From an uncultured Bacteroidia bacterium (GTDB taxonomy: Bacteria > Bacteroidota > Bacteroidia > Bacteroidales > Prolixibacteraceae), in assembly GCA_903897145.1 (NCBI GenBank), contig CAIUAN010000016.1, positions 58,742 to 122,741 on the forward strand: a stretch of DNA of 64,000 nucleotides. Direction: 5' to 3'. This document shows positions 16,834 through 26,022 of this stretch, piece after piece. The translations under genes were made by a program, and so were the position numbers. How positions within the stretch are numbered: the first letter of the stretch is position 1; every line of letters begins with the position of its first letter. The notes beneath the pieces are model-generated. The model searched no databases. It saw only the letters and a list, made by a program, of their open reading frames with translations, and was not told the origin of the DNA.

Positions 16834-17385
16834 TTAATCTTGATGTTCTTTTAAATACTCTTCAATCTTCTTGACTGCAAAATGATAGGAGGCTTTCAGT
16901 GCTCCCACGGAAGTGTTTAATATTTTAGATATCTCCTCGTATTTCATCTCGTCGAAATATTTCATATTGAATACAATCCTTTGTTTTTTTGGAAGTTGAG
17001 CTAAAGCTTCTTGTAATTTTTTTTCTAGTGTATCACCCTCGAAATAAACGTCTGTCTCTAAATTTTCGACCATATAATTACTCGTGTCGTGAATGGAACT
17101 GATCGAGTAACGCTTTTGCTTTTGCAGATGACTTAACGATTCGTTCGTAGCAATTCGAAATAACCAAGTAAATAAAGAGGAGTCTTCTCTAAAATTGGCC
17201 ACATTATTCCAAACTTTTAGATACACATTTTGGAGTATGTCGTCTGCGTCATCATGATTGATCACGATTTTACGAATATGCCAGTATAGTCTTTGCTGAT
17301 AGGTATTTACCAGAACTTTAAATGCCTGATCTTTACTTTTTTCACCCTTGAGTTGGGCAATTAGATCTGTTTCATCGACATGCAT
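16834..17385 (-). CDS. ECF-family RNA polymerase sigma factor
   Basis: 183 residues with sigma region 2 (HDDADDILQNVYLKVWNNVANFREDSSLFTWLFRIATNESL) and region 4 (LPKKQRIVFNMKYFDEMKYEEISKILNTSVGALKASYHFAVKKIEEYL). There is no region 1 or 3, as is typical of extracytoplasmic-function factors. It probably controls its own cassette with the following TM protein and Spy-like protein. No clear autoregulatory promoter was identified upstream. Confidence 0.92.
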   Translation of the reverse strand: MHVDETDLIAQLKGEKSKDQAFKVLVNTYQQRLYWHIRKIVINHDDADDILQNVYLKVWNNVANFREDSSLFTWLFRIATNESLSHLQKQKRYSISSIHDTSNYMVENLETDVYFEGDTLEKKLQEALAQLPKKQRIVFNMKYFDEMKYEEISKILNTSVGALKASYHFAVKKIEEYLKEHQD

Positions 17386-17498
17386 TCTGGCAGCTGATTC
17401 TTTTCTGATTTAATTCTAGTCAGACCGCTAATAAAGCTAAAGGTTTAATTAAATCTATGCTTAAAACAGTCAACAGTTTTATTTACCGGTGAAAATAG

Positions 17499-17506
17499 TA
17501 ATTTTG
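17499..17506 (+). promoter_or_regulatory. -7 box for ychF
   Basis: TAATTTTG, exact TAnnTTTG, 25 nt upstream of the ychF ATG. The -33 region contains only TTTT. Confidence 0.4.
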
Positions 17507-17531
17507 CGCCATATAATTATACCTTTTCAGA

Positions 17532-18632
17532 ATGGCTTTACAGTGTGGCATCGTCGGACTTCCTAATGTTGGAAAATCTACCCTTTTTAATTGCTTGTCA
17601 AATGCGAAAGCGCAAGCAGCAAACTTCCCTTTTTGTACTATAGAACCCAATGTTGGCGTGATTACTGTTCCAGATAAACGATTGATCAAGTTAGCTGAGA
17701 TAGATAATCCCAAACGTGCTATTCCAACAACAGTAGAGATTGTTGATATTGCTGGATTGGTTAAAGGGGCTAGTAAAGGCGAGGGGCTTGGAAATCAGTT
17801 CTTAGCCAATATCCGTGAAGTAGATGCCATAATCCATGTCGTTCGGTGTTTCGAAAACGAAAATATAATCCATGTCGATGGGTCTATAAACCCTGTGCGG
17901 GACAAAGAAGTTATTGATATCGAATTGCAACTAAAAGATCTTGAGACCGTTGAAGGGCGTATTGCAAAACTTCAAAAACAAGCCAAGGTTGGTAATGATA
18001 AGATTGCTCAAAAAACCGTAGCAATCGCTGAGCGGATTAAAGCGGTTCTTCTTACCGGAAAGAGTGCTCGTACCGTGGAGCTTACTGAAGATGAAGAGGG
18101 CTTAATTCATGATTTCTTCTTGCTCACAAAAAAACCAGTGTTGTACGTCTGTAATGTGGATGAAGGATCAGCCGTTAAGGGAAATAAATATACGGAGGCC
18201 TTGATGCAAAATACGGCTGACGAGAACGCTGAGATCTTAATCGTGGCCGCTGCGACAGAAGCTGACATCGCTGGATTAGATAGCTACGAAGAGAAACAAC
18301 TATTCCTTGAAGATCTAGGTTTAGATGAGCCAGGGGTAAACAAACTGATCCATTCGGCCTATAAACTGCTTAACCTTCAGACCTACTTCACCACCGGTGT
18401 CGAAGAGAGTCGTGCTTGGACATTTGTCAAAGGGATTAAAGCCCCTAAAGCCGCAGGAATTATCCATAGTGACTTTGAAAAGGGCTTTATTCGTGCTGAG
18501 GTAATTAAATACGACGATTATATCCGTCTGGGCTCTGAGTCAGCTTGTCGCGATAATGGTAAAATCGCCATTGAAGGGAAAGAGTATGTCGTTCAAGATG
18601 GCGATATTATGCACTTCCGCTTCAACGTATAG
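17532..18632 (+). CDS. ychF: YchF/OLA1-family ATPase
   Basis: 366 residues. G1 GLPNVGKSTLFN, G3 DIAGLVKGA, and the G4 position reads NVDE rather than NKxD, which in this family switches specificity from GTP to ATP. A C-terminal TGS domain follows (TYFTTGVEESRAWTFVKG, IHSDFEKGFIRAEVI). It binds ribosomes and is linked to stress and redox responses in other bacteria. It converges on pepF with only 2 nt between stop codons. Confidence 0.96.
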   Translation: MALQCGIVGLPNVGKSTLFNCLSNAKAQAANFPFCTIEPNVGVITVPDKRLIKLAEIDNPKRAIPTTVEIVDIAGLVKGASKGEGLGNQFLANIREVDAIIHVVRCFENENIIHVDGSINPVRDKEVIDIELQLKDLETVEGRIAKLQKQAKVGNDKIAQKTVAIAERIKAVLLTGKSARTVELTEDEEGLIHDFFLLTKKPVLYVCNVDEGSAVKGNKYTEALMQNTADENAEILIVAAATEADIAGLDSYEEKQLFLEDLGLDEPGVNKLIHSAYKLLNLQTYFTTGVEESRAWTFVKGIKAPKAAGIIHSDFEKGFIRAEVIKYDDYIRLGSESACRDNGKIAIEGKEYVVQDGDIMHFRFNV

Positions 18633-18634
18633 CG

Positions 18635-20506
18635 CTATTTCTTCCCCTTTTTATTTAAGATTACTTCAATCTCATCCATCACCTTGTTCATGGCCTGAAT
18701 GGCTTTGTCAAACGGTACTGAGGTGGTCATATCGACCCCTGCACTTTTAAGCTGTTCAATTGGATAGTCAGATCCACCAGAGGATAAGAACTTCAAGTAG
18801 TGCTCAAGAGCTCCCGGCTCTTTGTTCATCACCTTCTCCGCTAGTGAGAACGAGGCAGTAAATGAAGTGCTGTATTGGAAAACATAGAAATTCATGTAGA
18901 AATGGGGGATGTTAGCCCATTCGATGCTTGTGTAGTCGTCGATAATACAGGTGCTTGCTGTGTTTCCGTAATATTTCTTGAGAATCTTACCATAGGTCTC
19001 TGAAAGATAATCCCCCGTAAGAGGCGTCCCTTTTTCTACCGTCTCGTGAATTTTTAGCTCAAATTCAGCAAACTGGGTTTGTCTGAATAATGTCCCCTTG
19101 AACCCATCTAGCCAGTTCATTAAGATCGAAAGTTTAACTTCATCGTTCTTAACATTCTTAAGCATGTAGTTAAAAAGCAACACCTCATTGAAAGTTGAGG
19201 CGACCTCCGCAACAAACGTCTTGTAATGAGATAGGGGATAGGGCTGAGTTTTATTTGAGAAATAGCTCTGCATGGTATGACCTAGCTCATGAGCTAAGGT
19301 ACTCACATCGTTATACGAATCGTTGTAATTCATCAGGATATAAGGATGCACATCGTATGCACCTCCGTTAGAATAGGCTCCAGAACGCTTCCCAACATTT
19401 GGATAAACGTCGATCCATCCTTCGTTAATCGCTTTGCTAAGGGTTTTGGTATATTCAGTTCCAAGTGGCTCCAAGGCTTTAATAACTAGATCGCTACCTT
19501 CTGTATAGGGATATTTCAAATCCACATTCTTAACCACTGGCGCGTATAAATCATAATATTTCAGGGTGTCTACTCCTAGCATGCGTCTTTTTAGAGCCAG
19601 ATATCGATGTAAGGCAGGAAGATTTTTATTCACGTTCTCAACAAGGCTTGAGTATACACTTACTGGAATATCATTGGGTGCTAAGGAAGCCTCCATGGCA
19701 GAGCTGTATTTTCTGGATTGCGCACGATAGCTATGATCCTTTACATTGCCATACATCATTTGACCATATGTTCCTTTGAATTTGGAAAAATTATTCCAGA
19801 AAGCTTCAAAGGCTATTTTACGATCTGCACGATTACTGGAAGTCCGAACACGATTAAATGCACTGCTGGTTAACTCAACTTTTGAGCCATCTGACAAGGT
19901 AATTGTTGGTGATGGCATCTCAGCATCTTTAAAGGTCCCGTAAACATCATTAGCCACGCTTCCGATCATCGACGAACGTGCTAAAATACGCTCTTCAGGC
20001 TCGGATAAGGTGTGTTGTTTCTTTTTAAATAGATCGGTCAGATCTTTCCGATAGATTTCAAGACCCTTTTCTTGATTGATAAACCCTTCAATAACTTTCC
20101 AGTCGACTTTTAAAAGCTCTGGCTCAATAAAAGCTGTTTTGGTGCTGTAATCGTTTAATAACTGATCTAGGCTTTGCTGCATCGACATAAATTTCATGTC
20201 TCGCGTGTCAACATCACTGTTCAGACTTGTATAAATATACAATCGAGATGATTCCTTGTCGAGCTTGGTTGAAAATGTCAAACACTCAAGCAGTTTTGAA
20301 GCCGACTGAGTGAGCTTCCCCTTGAACTGCTCAATTTTCGACATATCCGCAATTAATTTTTTCTTTGCTGACTCCCATGCCTGGTCTGAGGGATAAACCG
20401 GTGTTAGATTAACTTTATATTGACTCTCAATTAAACTACGCTCTTTTTGCGCTGAGGCTGCTAAAACAGAACTTAAAAATAGACAGACTAAGAATAGAAT
20501 TTTCAT
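18635..20506 (-). CDS. pepF: M3-family oligoendopeptidase F with signal peptide
   Basis: 623 residues. The N-terminus MKILFLVCLFLSSVLAASAQ is a signal peptide, so unlike cytoplasmic PepF this copy is exported. The zinc site HELGH (in VSTLAHELGHTMQS) plus a downstream glutamate region (AEVASTFNEVLL) define the M3B metallopeptidase domain. It would degrade oligopeptides in the periplasm. Followed on the same strand only by the convergent ychF. Confidence 0.92.
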   Translation of the reverse strand: MKILFLVCLFLSSVLAASAQKERSLIESQYKVNLTPVYPSDQAWESAKKKLIADMSKIEQFKGKLTQSASKLLECLTFSTKLDKESSRLYIYTSLNSDVDTRDMKFMSMQQSLDQLLNDYSTKTAFIEPELLKVDWKVIEGFINQEKGLEIYRKDLTDLFKKKQHTLSEPEERILARSSMIGSVANDVYGTFKDAEMPSPTITLSDGSKVELTSSAFNRVRTSSNRADRKIAFEAFWNNFSKFKGTYGQMMYGNVKDHSYRAQSRKYSSAMEASLAPNDIPVSVYSSLVENVNKNLPALHRYLALKRRMLGVDTLKYYDLYAPVVKNVDLKYPYTEGSDLVIKALEPLGTEYTKTLSKAINEGWIDVYPNVGKRSGAYSNGGAYDVHPYILMNYNDSYNDVSTLAHELGHTMQSYFSNKTQPYPLSHYKTFVAEVASTFNEVLLFNYMLKNVKNDEVKLSILMNWLDGFKGTLFRQTQFAEFELKIHETVEKGTPLTGDYLSETYGKILKKYYGNTASTCIIDDYTSIEWANIPHFYMNFYVFQYSTSFTASFSLAEKVMNKEPGALEHYLKFLSSGGSDYPIEQLKSAGVDMTTSVPFDKAIQAMNKVMDEIEVILNKKGKK

Positions 20507-20564
20507 AGGATCTTGATTGTTAGTTAGTAATTAAAGAGAATTAAAGTCGTAATTTAAATGCTTT

Positions 20565-21398
20565 TTAAAAATCAAAGGTGTCGGGGTGCGCACCAAAATG
20601 CTCATCACGATCTAATGCATCAATCAGATCCATATCATGACTAGTTAATGTAAAATCAAAAATATCGGCATTGTGAAGGATCCTTTCTCGCTGAACTGAC
20701 TTTGGTATGGTGACTATCCCTTTTTGTAGGTCCCATCGCAAAACGATCTGAACGGGTGATTTTTGGTATTTCTCAGCTAGTTTAATAAACAGGGGTAGTT
20801 CATTAACTTTACCTCTCATAATCGGGCTCCATGCTTCATAAACAATGTCGTATGATTTGCAAAAATCGATGAGTGATTGTTGAACAAGGTAAGGATGACA
20901 CTCTACCTGATTTACCATGGGCATAATTTTAGCAGTAGGTAATAGTTCTCTCAAATGATGTTCCAGAAAATTACTCACTCCAATCGCTCTAGCCCTTCCT
21001 GAACGATAGATCTCTTCGAGAACTTTCCATGTCTGATTAAATTGTTCTTTAACAGGCCAATGGATCAGATAAAGATCGACGTATTCGGTTTGTAAAAGTT
21101 TTAAACTCTCTTCAAAGCCCTCAAGGACGGTTTGATTGCGTTGTCGATCGTTCCAGATTTTGGTTGTAATAAAAAGCTCTTCTCTTGGAATACCGCTCGC
21201 TTTAATGGCATTTCCAACGCCCCGTTCGTTGTTGTATATCGAGGCTGTATCGATATGTCGATACCCAGCTTCAAGGGCCCATTTCACCGCATTCTCGACC
21301 TCTTCGCCATCCTTGGTTTTAAATACACCAAGTCCGAAATAGGGCATCTTAACCCCATTTGATAGCTCGACCGTTCCATTTATATCGTCAATAATCAT
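20565..21398 (-). CDS. aldo/keto reductase
   Basis: 277 residues with the AKR signatures: GYRHIDTASIYNNERGVG, the tyrosine/lysine/histidine tetrad (Asp and Tyr here, Lys in FITTKIW, His in LIHWPVK), AIGVSNF, and the NADPH-binding IPKSVQRERI. Resembles the DkgA/2,5-diketogluconate reductase branch. Substrate cannot be read from the sequence. It lies 58 nt upstream of pepF on the same strand. Confidence 0.92.
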   Translation of the reverse strand: MIIDDINGTVELSNGVKMPYFGLGVFKTKDGEEVENAVKWALEAGYRHIDTASIYNNERGVGNAIKASGIPREELFITTKIWNDRQRNQTVLEGFEESLKLLQTEYVDLYLIHWPVKEQFNQTWKVLEEIYRSGRARAIGVSNFLEHHLRELLPTAKIMPMVNQVECHPYLVQQSLIDFCKSYDIVYEAWSPIMRGKVNELPLFIKLAEKYQKSPVQIVLRWDLQKGIVTIPKSVQRERILHNADIFDFTLTSHDMDLIDALDRDEHFGAHPDTFDF

Positions 21399-21499
21399 AT
21401 TCGTCTCACTGCTTGTTTATTATTCTAACTTTTTAAAATTAAATCTTTAAATATTCAGTAAATATAATTGATCATCATTTGATTGGTACCGATAAAATT

Positions 21500-21898
21500 A
21501 TGAAATTTGAAGTCTATAGCAGAATTATGAAAAATGACCTCGTAAATACTACCGATATTGAGCTTTTAGTTGACCAATTTTATGCCGCTGTTCAGCAAGA
21601 TGATCTTATCGGACCTATTTTTAATGCTCATTTAAAGGATCGATGGCTGAGTCATCATCAGATTCTTTATCGCTTTTGGACAACAGTTCTCTTACGAAGG
21701 CCTAGTTATGTTGGCAATCCTGTCCCAATTCATTTTCATATGAACCTTTCTGAATCTCATTTTAACCGTTGGTTAGATATTTGGTGTCAAACTGTGGATC
21801 GTCTGTTTGAAGGCTTAATTGCTGAAAGAGCTAAGCACCGCGGAAAAACTATTGCTGAGGCCTTTTTAATTCGAATCCACCGACCCGAAAAGCCTTAA
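21500..21898 (+). CDS. group III truncated haemoglobin
   Basis: 132 residues from ATG 21500 (MKFEVYSR). Pattern DIELLVDQFYAAVQQDDLIGPIFNA, then HHQILYRFWTTVLL, Y-GNP, the proximal histidine region PIHFHMNLSESHFNRWLDIW, and TVDRLFEGLIAERAKHRGKTIAEAF. This is the trHbP (group III) signature. Likely cytoplasmic, binding O2 or NO or handling sulfide or oxidative chemistry; the ligand is unknown. The frame runs upstream to a TTG at 21479, which is a less likely start. Confidence 0.85.
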   Translation: MKFEVYSRIMKNDLVNTTDIELLVDQFYAAVQQDDLIGPIFNAHLKDRWLSHHQILYRFWTTVLLRRPSYVGNPVPIHFHMNLSESHFNRWLDIWCQTVDRLFEGLIAERAKHRGKTIAEAFLIRIHRPEKP

Positions 21899-22010
21899 GA
21901 TTGCCAGTCTATTTTTTTCATGATTCAAATTTAAGATTGTCATAATTATTTTAAATCAAACGAATTAAGGATCTGTAATTCGTCTTTTAGTGAGAAAATC
22001 TTCAGAGAAA

Positions 22011-22042
22011 TTTGGATTTCTAGTTTACCCTCGTTATGTTTG
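22011..22042 (+). promoter_or_regulatory. promoter of the met leader and metY
   Basis: TTTG (22011-22014), 20-nt spacer, TATGTTTG (22035-22042): a full match to the Bacteroidota housekeeping consensus. Transcription would start near 22047, about 30 nt before the leader peptide ATG and 370 nt before metY. Confidence 0.7.
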
Positions 22043-22075
22043 CGGTTCAATTATTAAGAAAGCTTATTTATTCGC

Positions 22076-22189
22076 ATGAAAAGAATAAACAAAAATAGTG
22101 TGGTTTTTACACGGGGAGGACAGCCTTGTTCTTCTTCTTTTGCTTGTTCCTCAAGGATGATGCGCCCAATGACCATGTGCATGCGATAG
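22076..22189 (+). CDS. methionine/cysteine-coding leader peptide (attenuator)
   Basis: 37-codon frame ATG 22076 to TAG 22187-22189. The peptide starts MKRINKNSVVFTRGGQPC and ends FACSSRMMRPMTMCMR. Five of the last ten codons are ATG and one is TGC, a density that fits a leader that senses charged tRNA-Met (and perhaps tRNA-Cys). It begins about 30 nt downstream of a strong promoter. The stop codon overlaps the 5' arm of an intrinsic terminator, and the next gene is metY. A ribosome delayed at Met34 or Met36 would cover the terminator arm and let transcription continue; fast translation and release would let it fold. The layout is seen; the mechanism is inference. Confidence 0.75.
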   Translation: MKRINKNSVVFTRGGQPCSSSFACSSRMMRPMTMCMR

Positions 22190-22223
22190 CCTTCTTGCGG
22201 GCTAATCCTGTTTGAAGGCTTTT
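22188..22223 (+). terminator. attenuator terminator of the met leader
   Basis: AGCCTTC (22188-22194) pairs with GAAGGCT (22214-22220). An inner CGGG (22198-22201) pairs with CCTG (22207-22210) through one G-U, with a CTAAT loop. TTTT follows (22220-22223). The 5' arm starts within the leader stop codon. AGCCTT also occurs at 22122-22127 inside the leader frame and could compete for the same 3' arm. Confidence 0.65.
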
Positions 22224-23719
<1,496 letters not shown>

Positions 23720-23731
23720 GTATATTCTGAT

Positions 23732-23780
23732 AAACAAAGGTAAAGCATACCAATAGTGTGCTTACCTTTGTTTACTTTTT
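23732..23780 (+). terminator. intrinsic terminator between metY and metA
   Basis: AAACAAAGGTAA-A-GCA pairs with TGCTTACCTTTGTTT (23732-23747 and 23759-23773, one bulged A), followed by ACTTTTT. It lies in the 103-nt gap between two genes of one pathway, so metA is either made from read-through or from a weak promoter not recognised here. Confidence 0.75.
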
Positions 23781-23822
23781 CTTATTCAAGTTGTTTTTTG
23801 AATAAATTTTTAAACTCCTATT

Positions 23823-24740
23823 ATGCCATTAAATCTGCCAGACGGCCTTCCTGCAATTGATCTTCTAAGCAAAGAGAATATTTTTGTGATGAACGAAACC
23901 CAAGCTGCACATCAGGATATTCGTCCATTAAAGCTGATTATTCTCAATCTAATGCCTTTGAAGATTGCCACCGAGACAGACTTGTTGAGGTTGTTGTCGA
24001 ATTCACCCATTCAGATTGAGATTGATTTTCTGCAGATCGAGGGGCATATTTCAAAAAATACATCCAAAGACCATCTCAATACTTTCTACCATACTTTCTC
24101 AGAGATTCAAGAGAACAAATATGATGGTATGATTATCACTGGCGCACCAGTTGAGCATCTTAAATTTGAAGAGGTCGATTATTGGAATGAGATTTGCAAA
24201 ATTTTTGATTGGACGAAAAATCATGTCACTTCAACCATGTTTATCTGTTGGGGTGCTCAGGCAGGACTTCATCATTTTTATGGTGTTGAGAAATTTCCGT
24301 TGGCGAAGAAAATGTTTGGGGTCTTTGAACACTCTTTTTCAGACTCTAAGCTTCCAATTTTCCGTGGCTTTGATGATGTTTTTAAAGCACCACACTCGCG
24401 TCATACTCAGATCTTAGCGGAAGATATTCGAAAGATCAAAGACCTTGAACTGATCTCATATTCTGAACAAGCAGGTGTTCATATGGTGATGGCCAATAAA
24501 GGCAAACAGCTTTTTATCACAGGTCACCCAGAATATTCTAGAGGAACACTGGGTCGTGAATACAAACGCGACTTTGAAAAAGGACTTCCAATAGAACTTC
24601 CTCATAACTATTACAAAGGCAATGACCCATCTCAAAATCCGGTCTTAAGCTGGAGATCACATGCAAATTTGCTATTCCTGAATTGGTTGAATTATTACGT
24701 CTACCAGGAAACACCCTACGATCTGCACGATATTAAGTAG
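23823..24740 (+). CDS. metA: homoserine O-acetyltransferase, MetA type
   Basis: 305 residues, MetA (class I glutamine amidotransferase-like) family. Catalytic cysteine in FICWGAQAGLHH, with His and Glu in HSRHTQI and TGHPEYSRGTLGREY. The residue after TGAPV is Glu (TGAPVEHLKF). In characterised MetA enzymes Glu at this place selects acetyl-CoA and Gly selects succinyl-CoA. It is therefore predicted to make O-acetylhomoserine, the substrate of the neighbouring MetY. Specificity is inferred from that one position. It converges on rarA with 2 nt between stops. Confidence 0.93.
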   Translation: MPLNLPDGLPAIDLLSKENIFVMNETQAAHQDIRPLKLIILNLMPLKIATETDLLRLLSNSPIQIEIDFLQIEGHISKNTSKDHLNTFYHTFSEIQENKYDGMIITGAPVEHLKFEEVDYWNEICKIFDWTKNHVTSTMFICWGAQAGLHHFYGVEKFPLAKKMFGVFEHSFSDSKLPIFRGFDDVFKAPHSRHTQILAEDIRKIKDLELISYSEQAGVHMVMANKGKQLFITGHPEYSRGTLGREYKRDFEKGLPIELPHNYYKGNDPSQNPVLSWRSHANLLFLNWLNYYVYQETPYDLHDIK

Positions 24741-24742
24741 GA

Positions 24743-26020
24743 CTATTTCCCGTATCTGGTTTTCCACCAGGCCTTTAGGCGCTCGAGAATCTTTAGTTCT
24801 GTAGAGTTGTTTTGAGGGGTATAAAACCTTTTCTTAGAAATCTTTTTGGGTAAAAATTCTTGTTCAACGAAATTTCCTTCGTAGGAGTGCGCATATTTAT
24901 ACTCCTTACCGTACCCAATATCTTTCATTAATTTAGTTGGTGCGTTGCGCAGATGCAGTGGTATAGGCAGATGTCCGGATGTTCGCACCTCATCAAGCGC
25001 CGCATCAATAGCTAGATAAGCCGAATTGCTTTTGGGCGATGTGGCTAAATAAATCGTGCATTCTGATAAAATTATCCGAGATTCAGGCATCCCAATTTTA
25101 TGCACTGCATCAAAGGTGCTTTGCGCGATCAATAAAGCATTTGGATTCGCTAAGCCGATGTCTTCGGAAGATAATATTAAGAGTCGGCGGGCAATAAATT
25201 TTACATCCTCACCACCTTCAAGCATTCTAGCTAAATAATAGACCGCTCCATCAGGATCACCACCCCGAATACTCTTGATAAATGCTGAGATGATATCGTA
25301 ATGCATCTCCCCATTCTTATCGTAAAGTGCTAGGTTCTCCTGGAGCCTTGAGGTCACCTTCTCATTGGTAATTACAATCTTCGACTCTGTTTCGGCATTG
25401 AGCACAATCTCTAAGACATTTAAAAGCTTGCGGGCGTCACCACCAGAAAATCGAAGTAAAGCCTCTGTTTCTTTTAGGGTGATTTTCTTCTCTTTTAGCT
25501 CATAGTCAAGTTTAAGAGCTTGGTCTAACAGTTGCAATAAATCCTCTTTTTCTAATGATTTAAGGATATAGACTTGACAGCGGGAGAGGAGGGGAGAGAT
25601 GACTTCAAATGATGGGTTTTCTGTGGTGGCACCAATTAAGGTGACCAGCCCTTGTTCTACAGCACCAAGTAACGAGTCTTGCTGTGCCTTGCTAAAACGG
25701 TGTATCTCATCTATAAAGAGGATCGGATTAGGAGCACTGAAAAAAGAGTTGCTTTTGGCCTTGTCAATTACCTCACGAATATCTTTCACCCCTGAATTGA
25801 TAGCACTCAGGATATAGAATGGTCTATTTAAGGAGTTGGCTATGATCTTGGCCAACGTGGTCTTTCCAACCCCTGGAGGTCCCCAAAGGATGATCGACGA
25901 TAGGTTGCCCGAATCGATCATCTTACGCAATACAGCCCCCTCACCAACTAGATGTTTCTGCCCGATATACTCGGCGAGATTCGAAGGTCTAAGCCTTTCT
26001 GCTAATGGTTGGTTTGCCAT
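24743..26020 (-). CDS. rarA: replication-associated recombination protein A (RarA/MgsA AAA+ ATPase)
   Basis: 425 residues. Walker A GPPGVGKTT, Walker B FIDEIHRFSKAQQD, sensor 1 GATTENPSFEV, arginine finger region SPLLSRCQVY, then the C-terminal tetramerisation part with GGDPDGAVYYLARMLEGGED and the typical HLPIPLHLRNAPTKLMKDIGYGKEYKYAH. It acts at stalled replication forks. Starts 2 nt after the TPR gene stop, so it is probably co-transcribed with it. Confidence 0.95.
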   Translation of the reverse strand: MANQPLAERLRPSNLAEYIGQKHLVGEGAVLRKMIDSGNLSSIILWGPPGVGKTTLAKIIANSLNRPFYILSAINSGVKDIREVIDKAKSNSFFSAPNPILFIDEIHRFSKAQQDSLLGAVEQGLVTLIGATTENPSFEVISPLLSRCQVYILKSLEKEDLLQLLDQALKLDYELKEKKITLKETEALLRFSGGDARKLLNVLEIVLNAETESKIVITNEKVTSRLQENLALYDKNGEMHYDIISAFIKSIRGGDPDGAVYYLARMLEGGEDVKFIARRLLILSSEDIGLANPNALLIAQSTFDAVHKIGMPESRIILSECTIYLATSPKSNSAYLAIDAALDEVRTSGHLPIPLHLRNAPTKLMKDIGYGKEYKYAHSYEGNFVEQEFLPKKISKKRFYTPQNNSTELKILERLKAWWKTRYGK

Positions 26021-26022
26021 TT

